64,000 nucleotides of DNA, from positions 230,113 to 294,112 of the forward strand of contig CAJUMQ010000001.1 of NCBI GenBank assembly GCA_910587035.1, given 5' to 3'. This document shows, piece after piece, positions 18,812 through 27,712 of the stretch. A program made the position numbers and the translations under genes. Position 1 is the stretch's first letter; each line of letters starts with the position of its first letter. The notes beneath the pieces were generated by a model, which was given only the letters and a program-made list of their open reading frames with translations, was not told the DNA's origin and made no database searches. The stretch is from an uncultured Desulfovibrio sp. Its GTDB lineage: Bacteria > Desulfobacterota > Desulfovibrionia > Desulfovibrionales > Desulfovibrionaceae.

Positions 18812-18870
18812 TGCCTGTTCATACAGTAAAGAGCAATACAGGGCAACGCTCCCAATGCGGGGGTTGGCGC

Positions 18871-19188
18871 CTACTCCCCGGCCTCCCCAAGATATTTAAG
18901 TACCTCATAATGCACATGATCGAGAATGTGGCTGAGCTTATCGATGCATTCGTCACCAACGGCCATGCCAAGCAATTTGGCCAGAAAGGCGGCACGCACG
19001 GAATTGACAAGAGCCTCGCTGCCAGGATCGTCATTTTTGGGGATGGCTTCAATCTCATCATTAAAGGCAATCAAGTCGGCATCGGTGAGCCCCTTGATGG
19101 GCTCCGCGCTGCCATCAATGGAAACGATTCCATCATGCAGCTCAAGAATTACCGGCTCGCCATGCAGGATGCCCAGACAGGCTTTCAT
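18871..19188 (-). CDS. Conserved-looking 105-residue protein, unknown function
   Basis: 105 residues from the ATG at 19188, which has an excellent GGAGG Shine-Dalgarno; the open frame upstream of it is not protein-like. The product is acidic, has no signal peptide or membrane segment, and contains a helical C-terminal half (ECIDKLSHILDHVHYEVLKYL). No known family was recognised. It is the promoter-proximal gene of the rsfS-gpmI run, 59 bases before rsfS. The region to 19330 upstream separates it from the divergent HdeA-like gene. Confidence 0.72.
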   Translation of the reverse strand: MKACLGILHGEPVILELHDGIVSIDGSAEPIKGLTDADLIAFNDEIEAIPKNDDPGSEALVNSVRAAFLAKLLGMAVGDECIDKLSHILDHVHYEVLKYLGEAGE

Positions 19189-19330
19189 GGGAGGCCTCCT
19201 TTTTGAAATACATTTAAGCGCAGAAGGCATTTTTGGCAAATGAGCATCACTTGCCTGGCCATGGTTGACATGGCGCCCATTTCTGGAAAAATAGAAACCA
19301 GTTCTGAGCAACGAAATCATGGGGAATAAA

Positions 19331-19873
19331 ATGATAAAAAAACCGGCCTGCTTTCTATCTTTTTTGTTGATCTGCGGCATTGCCGCGCCAGCTCTGGCCG
19401 CTGACGAAAAAATTGACCCTGCGACATATAATTGTGCTGCCTTTGTTACAAGCAGCATAGACGGTACGCCGCCCCTGTTTGAGGGCCTGCAGCTGGACGG
19501 CTATGCTGCCGCCCAGGGCGGGGTAGTTATAGCTGACGCCAACACCCTGCAGCCAATGCTCCTGGCCGTATCGGATTCCTGCGCGTCCAAACCGGCGGAA
19601 ACGGCGCTCTCCCACTGGAAGGAAATGCGCAAGTACATTCCATATCCGGATGAAGGTCAATGGCGGGCAGACAAGACCACCTGCGCCGATTATGCAGCCA
19701 ATGAGGACGATGGCAGTGGTTTTGTAATTTGGCTGGATGCCTATAACCGGGCCAAAACAGGCAAGGCAGCATCCGTTTTCGACAGCCAGGAAAAACTTGA
19801 CCAGTTTCTCAATGCATGCAAGGCAAGCCCGGACAGTCTGATGCTGGACGTGCTGGCAAAGAATGCCAAATAA
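19331..19873 (+). CDS. Periplasmic protein with two HdeA-like repeats
   Basis: 180 residues. A signal peptide (MIKKPACFLSFLLICG, cleavage near ALAA at residue 24) is followed by two units that each resemble acid-stress chaperone HdeA/HdeB: Cys35 to Cys84 (49 apart) and Cys118 to Cys163 (45 apart), close to the spacing of the HdeA disulfide. The units start with YNCAAFV and TTCADYA. HdeA chaperones keep periplasmic proteins soluble at low pH; a single chain with two units would be a built-in dimer. The ATG at 19331 is preferred because GGGGA precedes it; 19319 is also in frame. Confidence 0.66.
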   Translation: MIKKPACFLSFLLICGIAAPALAADEKIDPATYNCAAFVTSSIDGTPPLFEGLQLDGYAAAQGGVVIADANTLQPMLLAVSDSCASKPAETALSHWKEMRKYIPYPDEGQWRADKTTCADYAANEDDGSGFVIWLDAYNRAKTGKAASVFDSQEKLDQFLNACKASPDSLMLDVLAKNAK

Positions 19874-19922
19874 TGGACAGCCCGCAATAATATTCCCGCA
19901 AGACTCCGGTTTGAGGTAGCCA

Positions 19923-20564
19923 ATGCGAAAGCCATATGTTTCCATATGTCCCGAAGGGGCAGCGGCCATAGGCTTCACAGCCTTTTCAGCAATTCTGTTC
20001 GCTTGTATGGACTGGTGGATACCGGCCCTGATTTTCTGGACGCTGTGCTGGTTCAGCCTGCATTTTTTCCGCGATCCCGAAAGGGTCACTCCCGTGGGGA
20101 ACGGCATTGCAGTAAGCCCGGCAGATGGCAAGGTCATACGCATGGCCATGCGGCCAGATCCCTTTGATGGACAGCCGCGCCAGTGCATCAGCATTTTCAT
20201 GAGCATATTTAATGTACATGTCAATCGCGCGCCGGTGGACTGCACAGTGAAGGGCATCAAATATTTTCCCGGCAAGTTTATCAATGCCAGCTTTGACAAG
20301 GCATCCGAAGATAATGAGCGGTGCGCCTGGCAACTGGAGGACGCAGCCTCCACAAACTGGAGCATGGTGCAGATTGCGGGCCTTGTGGCAAGGCGCATCG
20401 TGTGCAGGGCCGCAATCAGCGACCATCTGGCCAGGGGCGAAAGGCTTGGCATGATCCGCTTTGGCTCCAGAGTTGACCTTTATCTCCCGGAGGGATATTC
20501 TCCTGCCATTAAACTTGGGGATAAGGTATTTGGGGGCGAGACCATAATCGCGCGCAAAGACTGA
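19923..20564 (+). CDS. psd: Phosphatidylserine decarboxylase proenzyme (short form)
   Basis: 213 residues. It makes phosphatidylethanolamine from phosphatidylserine at the inner membrane, using a pyruvoyl group formed by self-cleavage. The short (about 210-residue) family is recognised by [30 protein letters not shown] and the C-terminal cleavage region [14 protein letters not shown], where the Gly-Ser bond is expected to break. Two hydrophobic segments lie near residues 12-48. It precedes pssA by 13 bases, so consecutive enzymes of the PE pathway are co-transcribed. Confidence 0.95.
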   Translation: MRKPYVSICPEGAAAIGFTAFSAILFACMDWWIPALIFWTLCWFSLHFFRDPERVTPVGNGIAVSPADGKVIRMAMRPDPFDGQPRQCISIFMSIFNVHVNRAPVDCTVKGIKYFPGKFINASFDKASEDNERCAWQLEDAASTNWSMVQIAGLVARRIVCRAAISDHLARGERLGMIRFGSRVDLYLPEGYSPAIKLGDKVFGGETIIARKD

Positions 20565-20577
20565 TTTTAATGAGCCG

Positions 20578-21342
20578 ATGGATCAGAACGAAGTAAAAAA
20601 ACCCGCAAAGGGCGTCTATCTGTTGCCCAACATGCTCACCACCCTGAGCATGTTTCTTGGCTTTCTTGCCATGGTATGGGCTGCCCAGGGCCGTTTTCAG
20701 GCCGCATGTCTCGCCATTCTTGTCTCCGCCCTGATGGATGGCCTGGATGGCAAGGTGGCCCGTCTCACGCATACAGCCAGTGAATTTGGCGTCCAGTATG
20801 ATTCCCTCGCCGATCTTGTCGCCTTTGGACTTGCGCCAGCCTTTCTGCTCTGGCACTGGCAGCTCTCCATCTTCGGCCGCGCCGGCGTCGCGGCGGCCTT
20901 CATCTACACGGCATGTGGCGCCCTGCGCCTGGCCCGCTTTAATGTCAATGCCACCATCACCAGCAAGCGATTTTTCATCGGGCTGCCCATACCCGCCGGC
21001 GGCTGCACGGTGGTGACCTTCATATTTTTTGCCGGCATCATACCGGAAGTGCTACAGCCGGCCATTCCCTACGCCGCACTGTTTCTCGCTGTGGCCACAG
21101 GCGTGCTCATGGTCAGCCATGTGCGCTATTTTTCATTCAAGGAATATGACTTTCTGCGTGCGCATCCCCTGCGCACAATGGTGACCTTCCTATTTCTTTT
21201 TGGGCTTATCATCTCCCAACCGCGCTTCTTCAGCTTTACCTACTGCGCCGTCTACATTATCGGTGGCCTGATCTATACCTATATCATGCTTCCGCGCCGC
21301 AACCGCCAGCTACTAAGGGCCATTTCAACGCAAAACGAATGA
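20578..21342 (+). CDS. pssA: CDP-diacylglycerol-serine O-phosphatidyltransferase
   Basis: 254 residues. An integral membrane CDP-alcohol phosphotransferase that makes phosphatidylserine. The catalytic motif DG-x2-AR-x8-G-x3-D-x3-D is complete (DGLDGKVAR ... GVQYDSLAD, residues about 55-80). About six hydrophobic segments follow. It lies just after psd; leuA follows after 90 bases. Confidence 0.95.
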   Translation: MDQNEVKKPAKGVYLLPNMLTTLSMFLGFLAMVWAAQGRFQAACLAILVSALMDGLDGKVARLTHTASEFGVQYDSLADLVAFGLAPAFLLWHWQLSIFGRAGVAAAFIYTACGALRLARFNVNATITSKRFFIGLPIPAGGCTVVTFIFFAGIIPEVLQPAIPYAALFLAVATGVLMVSHVRYFSFKEYDFLRAHPLRTMVTFLFLFGLIISQPRFFSFTYCAVYIIGGLIYTYIMLPRRNRQLLRAISTQNE

Positions 21343-21432
21343 GGTTTGCAATCGGGCTGCTCTGGCGCCAACTACTCTGTCTGGCCGGCAAGGCCGCCCC
21401 AATTAAACCTTGTCAAACCAGAGGAGTCCAAC

Positions 21433-22983
21433 ATGTCAGATCGCGTTTTCTTCTTTGACACCACCCTGCGTGATGGGGAGCAATCCCCTGGCGCAACCAT
21501 GAATTTTCAGGAAAAACTGCGCCTTGCCAGGCAGCTTGAAGTGCTGGGCGTGGATATAATAGAAGCCGGTTTTCCCGCATCCAGCCCCGGAGATTTCGAG
21601 GCTGTTGCCGCCATTGCGGAAAATGCCGGCAATGATGTGCAGATTGCCGGCCTCGCCCGCTGCGTTGAACGCGATATAGATCTCTGCTGGCAGGCCATCA
21701 GCAAGGCGAAAAATCCCCGCATTCATACTTTTATCGCCACATCTCCCCTGCATATGGAATACAAGCTGCGCAAAACCCCGGATGAAGTGTTTGCCACAGC
21801 GGTGGAATGCGTCAAGCGCTGCGCGTCCTACACGCCAAATGTAGAATTTTCCTGCGAGGATTTTTCCCGATCTGATCCGGATTTTGTCTGCCGCGTGGTG
21901 GAGGGCGCCATCAAAAGCGGCGCCACTGTGATCAACCTGCCGGACACTGTGGGCTATGCCCAGCCGGAAGAATTCGCGGCGATGGTCAAATATATAATCG
22001 CCAATACTCCCAACAGCGACAAGGCCATATTCAGCGTGCACTGCCATGATGATCTTGGCCTTGGGGTGGCAAATACACTGGCGGCCCTGCGCATTGGCGC
22101 GCGCCAGGCCGAGGTTGCGCTCAATGGCATAGGCGAGCGCGCCGGCAATGCCGCACTTGAAGAAGTGGCCATGGCCCTGCATGTTCGCAAGGACTACTAT
22201 GGCCTCGAAGACAATATTCAAACCGAGCAGCTGTACCCGTCCTGCAGGCTGCTTTCCATCATCATTGGCCAGCCCATCCCCAACAACAAGGCCATAACTG
22301 GCGCAAACGCCTTTGCCCATGAATCAGGCATTCATCAGGATGGCATGATCAAGCACAGGGAAACCTACGAAATCATGACGCCACAGTCGGTGGGCAGAAC
22401 ATCCACCAACCTGGTCATAGGCAAACACTCGGGCCGTAATGCGGTGCGCAACAAGTTTGAAAGCCTGGGCTACAATCTTGATGACGAACAGCTCAATCAG
22501 ATTTTTGAGGCGGTCAAGCAGCTTGCAGATCGCAAAAAGCATTTGCATGATGAGGATCTCATGGCCCTTGTGCAGCAGGAGATCTATCGCATACCCGACA
22601 GATTGCGGCTGCGCCATGTGAGCGTGCAAAGCTCCGATGGCGGCGGTGTGCCACCCACCGCGGCTGTGCTTATGGATGTGGATGGCGTGGAGAGAAGCGG
22701 CGCCGGCTTTGGCGTTGGCCCTATTGACGCTCTTTTCAATGTCATTTCCGATATTGTGGGACGGCAGCCGGAGCTGGAGCAGTATGCCATCAATGCGGTG
22801 ACCGGCGGCATGGACGCCCTGGGCGAGGTTACTGTGCGCCTGGCAGAGAAAGGCTGCTCTGTGGTGGGGCGTGGCAACCATCCAGATATTTTTGTGGCAA
22901 GCGCCAGAGCCTTTGTGGACGCCCTGAACAATCTTGCAAAGCGCGAGGAACAGGGGCGCCGCGTTCATTCTCATGACAACTGA
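21433..22983 (+). CDS. leuA: 2-isopropylmalate synthase
   Basis: 516 residues, normal for the long LeuA form. It condenses acetyl-CoA and 2-ketoisovalerate, the committed step to leucine. Visible: DTTLRDGEQSPG (metal Asp and Arg, residues 9-20), HCHDDLGLGVANTLAA, GIGERAGNAALEE and a C-terminal leucine-sensing LeuA dimer domain (about residues 370-510). The ATG at 21433 is chosen because GAGGAG precedes it. No leucine-rich leader peptide or attenuator was found in the 90 bases upstream, so feedback inhibition is the visible control. Confidence 0.97.
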   Translation: MSDRVFFFDTTLRDGEQSPGATMNFQEKLRLARQLEVLGVDIIEAGFPASSPGDFEAVAAIAENAGNDVQIAGLARCVERDIDLCWQAISKAKNPRIHTFIATSPLHMEYKLRKTPDEVFATAVECVKRCASYTPNVEFSCEDFSRSDPDFVCRVVEGAIKSGATVINLPDTVGYAQPEEFAAMVKYIIANTPNSDKAIFSVHCHDDLGLGVANTLAALRIGARQAEVALNGIGERAGNAALEEVAMALHVRKDYYGLEDNIQTEQLYPSCRLLSIIIGQPIPNNKAITGANAFAHESGIHQDGMIKHRETYEIMTPQSVGRTSTNLVIGKHSGRNAVRNKFESLGYNLDDEQLNQIFEAVKQLADRKKHLHDEDLMALVQQEIYRIPDRLRLRHVSVQSSDGGGVPPTAAVLMDVDGVERSGAGFGVGPIDALFNVISDIVGRQPELEQYAINAVTGGMDALGEVTVRLAEKGCSVVGRGNHPDIFVASARAFVDALNNLAKREEQGRRVHSHDN

Positions 22984-23026
22984 AATATTTGCCGCATACA
23001 GACAAAACAGATAACCGGAGAAAGGC

Positions 23027-24286
23027 ATGAAAAGCACACTCGCTCAAAAGATCCTGCAAATGCATACCGATGAAAAAGTCAGCGCCGCGGGGCAGATTGT
23101 CCAGTGCAAGGTGGACATGGTGCTGGCAAATGACATCACCGGACCCCTTGCCATAAAATCATTCAATGGCATGGGCGCAGCTGAAGTTTTCGACAATGAC
23201 AAAATCGCGCTTGTGATGGATCACTTCACGCCGCAAAAGGATATTGATTCCGCAAACCAGGTGCTGATAAGCCGCAAGTTCGCCAGGGAGCAGAACATCA
23301 CCCATTATTATGAAGGGGGAAATTGCGGAGTTGAACACACATTGCTGCCTGAGCTGGGGCTTGTGCGGCCTGGCAATCTTGTTATTGGCGCAGACAGCCA
23401 CACCTGCACATATGGCGGCATAGGCGCCTTTGCAACTGGCATGGGCTCCACGGACATTGCCGCTGCCATGGCTCTTGGCGAAACCTGGCTCAAGGTTCCC
23501 GCAAGCATCCGGGTGGAAATAAAGGGAGAGATGTCGCCCTGGCTCACAGCCAAGGATCTGATGCTTATGCTCATTGGAGAGATTGGCGTCGATGGCGCCC
23601 TCTATCAGGCCCTTGAGTTTGGCGGCCCGGTCATAGACGCCCTGCCTGTTGAGGGTCGCCTGACCATGGCCAACATGGCCATTGAAGCCGGCGCCAAGGT
23701 GGGACTTTTTCCTGTCGACGACACCTGCAGACAATGGTGCGCAGAGCAGGGCCACCCTACAAATCTCGAACTTGCAGCCGATGCCGGAGCCGAATACAGC
23801 CGCATGGTGGAAATTGACGTCACCGGACGCGAGCCTGTGGTGGCCTGTCCCCATATTCCGTCAAATGTGCATCCCGTCTCCAAACTGCCAAAAACGGAAA
23901 TCCAGCAGGTGGTCATTGGCTCCTGCACAAATGGCCGCATCAGCGATCTGCGCCTGGCCGCCAAAGTTCTCAAGGGCCGCAAGGTCAACAAAAATGTGCG
24001 CTGCATAATTCTGCCTTCAACCCCAAAAGTCTGGAAACAGGCCCTCAAGGAGGGTCTTATGGAGATATTCATGGATGCCGGTTGCATTGTCGGCCCATGC
24101 ACTTGCGGCCCCTGCCTGGGCGGCCATACGGGTATTCTTGGGGATGGGGAAAAGGCCGTCTCCACCACCAATCGCAATTTCAGGGGGCGCATGGGCAGCC
24201 TGGATTCGGAAATCTATCTTGCCAGCCCGGCAGTGGCCGCTGCCAGCGCTGTGGCAGGCTGGGTGTCCGCCCCGGATGCTATTTAG
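23027..24286 (+). CDS. leuC: 3-isopropylmalate dehydratase large subunit
   Basis: 419 residues, the shorter aconitase-family form found in archaea and many anaerobes. It isomerises 2- to 3-isopropylmalate with LeuD. The [4Fe-4S] ligands lie in GSCTNGR and CTCGPCLGGHTG; the N-terminal NCGVEHTLLPE and GADSHTCTYGG are substrate-site motifs. GGAG lies before the ATG. It is 43 bases after leuA. Confidence 0.95.
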   Translation: MKSTLAQKILQMHTDEKVSAAGQIVQCKVDMVLANDITGPLAIKSFNGMGAAEVFDNDKIALVMDHFTPQKDIDSANQVLISRKFAREQNITHYYEGGNCGVEHTLLPELGLVRPGNLVIGADSHTCTYGGIGAFATGMGSTDIAAAMALGETWLKVPASIRVEIKGEMSPWLTAKDLMLMLIGEIGVDGALYQALEFGGPVIDALPVEGRLTMANMAIEAGAKVGLFPVDDTCRQWCAEQGHPTNLELAADAGAEYSRMVEIDVTGREPVVACPHIPSNVHPVSKLPKTEIQQVVIGSCTNGRISDLRLAAKVLKGRKVNKNVRCIILPSTPKVWKQALKEGLMEIFMDAGCIVGPCTCGPCLGGHTGILGDGEKAVSTTNRNFRGRMGSLDSEIYLASPAVAAASAVAGWVSAPDAI

Positions 24287-24292
24287 AGGCAG

Positions 24293-24336
24293 GATTCCCG
24301 GTAGCGCCACCGAGGCGCGATATTGGCCGGGAATAA
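24293..24336 (+). other. Two-storey hairpin in the leuC-leuD gap
   Basis: TTCCCGG and CCGGGAA enclose a second stem GCGCC-ACCGA-GGCGC. It begins just after the leuC stop, in the 206-base leuC-leuD gap, and has no T tract. It could stabilise the leuAC message or attenuate read-through into leuD. The remainder of the gap is AT-rich and may hold a secondary promoter, but none is convincing. Confidence 0.45.
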
Positions 24337-24492
24337 AATTTCGCACATTATACAGCAAATTGCGCTTGAAAATGGCCTTTGGAGTTACATAAATTCACCT
24401 TTTGCCGTTTTCGCGGGCGGATTTACATATAAAGCTCCAGTGGCATCCTGATCATTTTTGTTCACAAACAGCTATAAATACAGGGCATAAAA

Positions 24493-25002
24493 ATGAATTA
24501 TAAGGGAAAAACGCATAAGGTCGGCGATCATGTGGATACGGACGCAATCATCCCGGCCAGATTTCTGGTGACGGCAGATCCTGAGAAACTCGGCGTAAAC
24601 TGCATGGCTGGCCTTGAGCCTGACTGGGTAAAGCGGGTCAACAAGGGGGACATCCTGGTGGCCGGGCGCAATTTCGGCTGCGGGTCATCCCGCGAGCATG
24701 CGCCCATTGCCATACTTGGCGCCGGCATCCCTGTGGTGGTTGGCCACAGCTTTGCCCGCATTTTTTATCGCAACTCCTTCAATATGGGGCTTCTTCTTCT
24801 GGAAGTTGGGGATGAGATCGACAAGATCGGAGAAGGCGACGAGTTGGAAATTGACGCGAGCAAAGGCATAATCCATAATAAAACCGCCAACCTGGACATT
24901 ACATGTCATCCCATTCCCCAATCCATGCAGGACATTCTCGCCTGTGGCGGCCTTGTTGGCTATGCCCGCAAAAAACTGCAGCAACGCAAGACACAGGGCT
25001 GA
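24493..25002 (+). CDS. leuD: 3-isopropylmalate dehydratase small subunit
   Basis: 169 residues, the short LeuD partner of the short-type LeuC. Family features are [14 protein letters not shown] near the N-terminus and [14 protein letters not shown], the swivelling-domain loop that completes the active site. It lies 206 bases after leuC, an unusually wide gap for two subunits of one enzyme. Confidence 0.96.
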   Translation: MNYKGKTHKVGDHVDTDAIIPARFLVTADPEKLGVNCMAGLEPDWVKRVNKGDILVAGRNFGCGSSREHAPIAILGAGIPVVVGHSFARIFYRNSFNMGLLLLEVGDEIDKIGEGDELEIDASKGIIHNKTANLDITCHPIPQSMQDILACGGLVGYARKKLQQRKTQG

Positions 25003-25129
25003 GACCGGAAAACTTGTGACTCCACCTTTGTAAAGTATGGCTCACGCTGGACTTGATAAATTCTCTGCGGGGATGGCGAAACAGCATTCAACACATTCAT
25101 CCCCACAGGTCGCGATAAAGGAAAATTCG

Positions 25130-26203
25130 ATGCGAAAAACAATCTGCCTTTTGCCAGGTGATGGCATTGGCCCGGAGATACTGGCTCAGGGCGCGGCCTG
25201 CCTCAAGGCTGTGGCCGCAAAATACGGCCATGAATTCATTTTTGTTGATGCCCTCATAGGCGGCGCGGCTCTTGATGCCACAGGGCAGCCGCTCCCACAG
25301 GCGACCATTGACAGCTGTCTTGGCGCAGATGCCATTTACCTCGGTGCTGTAGGCGGACCAAAATGGGATGCGGCCGCTCCGGAATCGCGGCCAGAGCGCG
25401 GAATTCTGGGCATTCGCAAGGCACTCGGTCTTTTTGCCAACCTGCGGCCAGCCAGGCTGTGGCCTGAACTTGCCGGCGCCTGCCTGTTAAGGGCTGATAT
25501 CGCGGCCAAAGGCCTCGATCTTGTTGTGGTGCGGGAACTGACCGGTGACATCTACTATGGTGAGCCACGAGGGCTGGAATCACGCAACGGCCTGCGTACG
25601 GGTTACAATACCATGCTCTATAATGAGGAGGAAATCCGTCGCATAGCCAAAATCGCTTTTGAAACAGCCATGGGCAGGAGCAAAAAAGTATGCTCGGTGG
25701 ACAAGAGCAATGTTCTTGAGACATCCCGGCTCTGGAAGGAAGTTGTCAATGAGACAGCAATGCTTTATCCGGGAATTGAACTGAGCCACATGTATGTGGA
25801 CAATGCCGCCATGCAGCTTGTGCGCGACCCGTCCCAGTTTGATGTGCTTCTAACTGGCAACATCTTTGGCGACATCCTGTCAGATGAAGCCACAGTCATC
25901 ACCGGCTCCCTGGGCATGCTGCCTTCCGCATCCCTTGGCAAGGCCAATCCAGGTCTGTTTGAGCCCATTCATGGCTCCGCGCCTGACATTGCCGGCACAG
26001 ACCAGGCCAATCCACTGGCCACCATTCTGTCTGGCGCCATGTTGCTGCGTCTGGGGCTGGGTATGCCTGAAGAGGCCCAATGTATTGAAAACGCTGTCAG
26101 AGAGACCCTGGCAGCTGGCTATCGCACGCCGGATATAATGGAAAAAGGCAAAGTTGCCACAGGCTGCAAAGGCATGGGCCAGGAAGTTCTAAAGCGTATC
26201 TGA
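25130..26203 (+). CDS. leuB: 3-isopropylmalate dehydrogenase
   Basis: 357 residues, normal. NAD-dependent oxidative decarboxylase of the leucine pathway. Evidence: [11 protein letters not shown] at the N-terminus, the specific [29 protein letters not shown] and [24 protein letters not shown]. The ATG at 25130 follows AAAGGA and begins directly with the dehydrogenase fold; an upstream in-frame ATG at 25037 would add 31 unrelated residues. Confidence 0.97.
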   Translation: MRKTICLLPGDGIGPEILAQGAACLKAVAAKYGHEFIFVDALIGGAALDATGQPLPQATIDSCLGADAIYLGAVGGPKWDAAAPESRPERGILGIRKALGLFANLRPARLWPELAGACLLRADIAAKGLDLVVVRELTGDIYYGEPRGLESRNGLRTGYNTMLYNEEEIRRIAKIAFETAMGRSKKVCSVDKSNVLETSRLWKEVVNETAMLYPGIELSHMYVDNAAMQLVRDPSQFDVLLTGNIFGDILSDEATVITGSLGMLPSASLGKANPGLFEPIHGSAPDIAGTDQANPLATILSGAMLLRLGLGMPEEAQCIENAVRETLAAGYRTPDIMEKGKVATGCKGMGQEVLKRI

Positions 26204-26215
26204 AAGAACGCGGTC

Positions 26216-26303
26216 GTAATTCAGGCAAAAAGCTGAATTATGGAGAATATTCACCCAAAAACATTGAAGCCATTTCATAATTAATTGTGAAATGACTTCA
26301 ATG
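26216..26303. repeat. Two inverted repeats after leuB
   Basis: TAATTCAG and CTGAATTA form a first stem just after the leuB stop. CATTGAAG/CTTCAATG extended by CATTTCA/TGAAATG forms a second, longer stem at 26262-26303 with one mismatch. Neither has a T tract. They lie in the 200 bases between leuB and iorB and may end or stabilise the leu transcript, or serve as an operator for iorB. Confidence 0.55.
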
Positions 26304-26403
26304 CAAATCAATTGCTATGCCTGTTTTGGGAGCAGACAAAACTCATAAGACCAATGGTGCGGTTCAACTCTGAGAATATGGGACATGTGCCAGGGAGACA
26401 TAT

Positions 26404-27021
26404 ATGAAATATGATGGCGGGTATTCAAAACCCAGAATTTATTTCACAGGAGTTGGCGGCCAGGGCACTCTTACCGCCACCAGGCTGCTGGCCCTGGCGG
26501 CCATGGATGCAGGCTTTGCTGTTGTGGGCGGCGAGGTGCACGGCATGGCCCAAAGAGGCGGCGTGGTTGAATCCGCCCTGCTAGTTGGCAGCTGGCGCTC
26601 CCCCCGCATTGACCTTGGCGAAGCGGATATAATCTTGGGTTTTGAGCCATTGGAAACATTGCGCGGCATGCCATATCTAGCACCTGGCGGCTGTGTATTC
26701 TCCAGCACCGATCCCCTGCCGCCGCTTGGCGTTAGTCTTGGCGAATGCGAATATCCCGATATGGAACATATAAAGGAAGAAATAAAAAAAAGCGCCAGAC
26801 TGAGCTTCTTTCTGCCCTGCAGGGAATTTGGCAGGCAGGCAGGAGCCATTCAGGCAGGCAATACCGCACTTTTGGGAGCCCTTTGCGCCTCCGGCCTTCT
26901 CCCCTTTGACACAAAGGCCCTTGCAGATGCCATAAACCGCCATCTGCCCCAAAAAATCAGAAAATCAAATCTGGTAGCGCTGGATCTTGGCGCTGGCGCC
27001 ATCGCCTCCTGCGTGGCATAA
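26404..27021 (+). CDS. iorB: Indolepyruvate ferredoxin oxidoreductase, beta subunit
   Basis: 205 residues. The gamma/beta-type 2-oxoacid oxidoreductase domain begins at residue 11 with FTGVGGQGTLTATRLLA, followed by GGEVHGMAQRGGVVESALL, typical of IorB. With IorA it oxidises indolepyruvate and other aryl pyruvates to acyl-CoA with ferredoxin. The IorA gene usually adjoins but is not present here; leuB is upstream and cheZ converges downstream with a 21-base gap. Confidence 0.88.
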   Translation: MKYDGGYSKPRIYFTGVGGQGTLTATRLLALAAMDAGFAVVGGEVHGMAQRGGVVESALLVGSWRSPRIDLGEADIILGFEPLETLRGMPYLAPGGCVFSSTDPLPPLGVSLGECEYPDMEHIKEEIKKSARLSFFLPCREFGRQAGAIQAGNTALLGALCASGLLPFDTKALADAINRHLPQKIRKSNLVALDLGAGAIASCVA

Positions 27022-27042
27022 GGCGGCAAAACCAGAAAACTG

Positions 27043-27678
27043 CTACAGGCCAAGCTGGGCCAGCATATCATCAATGGCAGACTGGGAAACGCCATTTTTG
27101 TCAGGCCCTTTCAATTTGGATGCGCCGCGGTTTTCCCTGAAAGCGGCCACGGCGCTTTCCACTTCCTTGCGAAGTTCACCGGCGTCCCTGCCAGGCTCCT
27201 TCTCCGCGCCTTCCATGACAAGCCCGGAGGAAAGGTAGAGTTGCACCACACTGTCCTCAATGGCGTTGAGCGTGGAAACAACCTTCTTAATTCTCTGGCC
27301 CGTGATGTCCTGAAAACTCAAAGCAGTCAGCACCTGTGTCAAATCCGCTTCGAGTTTGGCATTGATTGCCTCAAGTCTGGCAAGTTTATCGGCAGCACCC
27401 CCAGAGGCGGCAAGATCAGCCAGAATTCCCGCACTCTCCCTGGCAAGCTCCAGCTGGTTCTCCACTACCTCCATAATGCTCATGGCCGCATTTTCCGTGG
27501 CCTTGACTACCTCATCCAGCTGATCGGAGGCTTCGGTAAAGAGCGCATCAGTATTGTTTTGCCGAGTACCACTCTCCGCGGAGGCTGTGGTTATCTGCTG
27601 ATAAATATTTTTAAGGCCATCGCGCATATCGACGCTAAGCTGCCTGTAGATGGCATTTTCCTCTGTTTTTTCCGTCAT
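27043..27678 (-). CDS. cheZ: CheZ-type chemotaxis phosphatase
   Basis: 211 residues from the ATG at 27678, with AAGG upstream; an in-frame ATG at 27693 would add five residues. A long helical hairpin carries the CheZ core LTALSFQDITGQRIKKVVST near residues 125-145, with the catalytic Gln in FQDITGQ, and ends in SQSAIDDMLAQLGL, the C-terminal helix that binds phosphorylated CheY. It would speed CheY dephosphorylation and so control flagellar switching. It lies just after cpoB on the same strand, away from other chemotaxis genes. Confidence 0.88.
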   Translation of the reverse strand: MTEKTEENAIYRQLSVDMRDGLKNIYQQITTASAESGTRQNNTDALFTEASDQLDEVVKATENAAMSIMEVVENQLELARESAGILADLAASGGAADKLARLEAINAKLEADLTQVLTALSFQDITGQRIKKVVSTLNAIEDSVVQLYLSSGLVMEGAEKEPGRDAGELRKEVESAVAAFRENRGASKLKGPDKNGVSQSAIDDMLAQLGL

Positions 27679-27712
27679 GGATACAACCTTCATGCAAAGT
27701 GGCTGACTGGTT

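Noticed and set aside
21343..21432. Leucine attenuator before leuA
   Set aside because: No leucine-rich short ORF and no competing hairpins with a T tract were seen.
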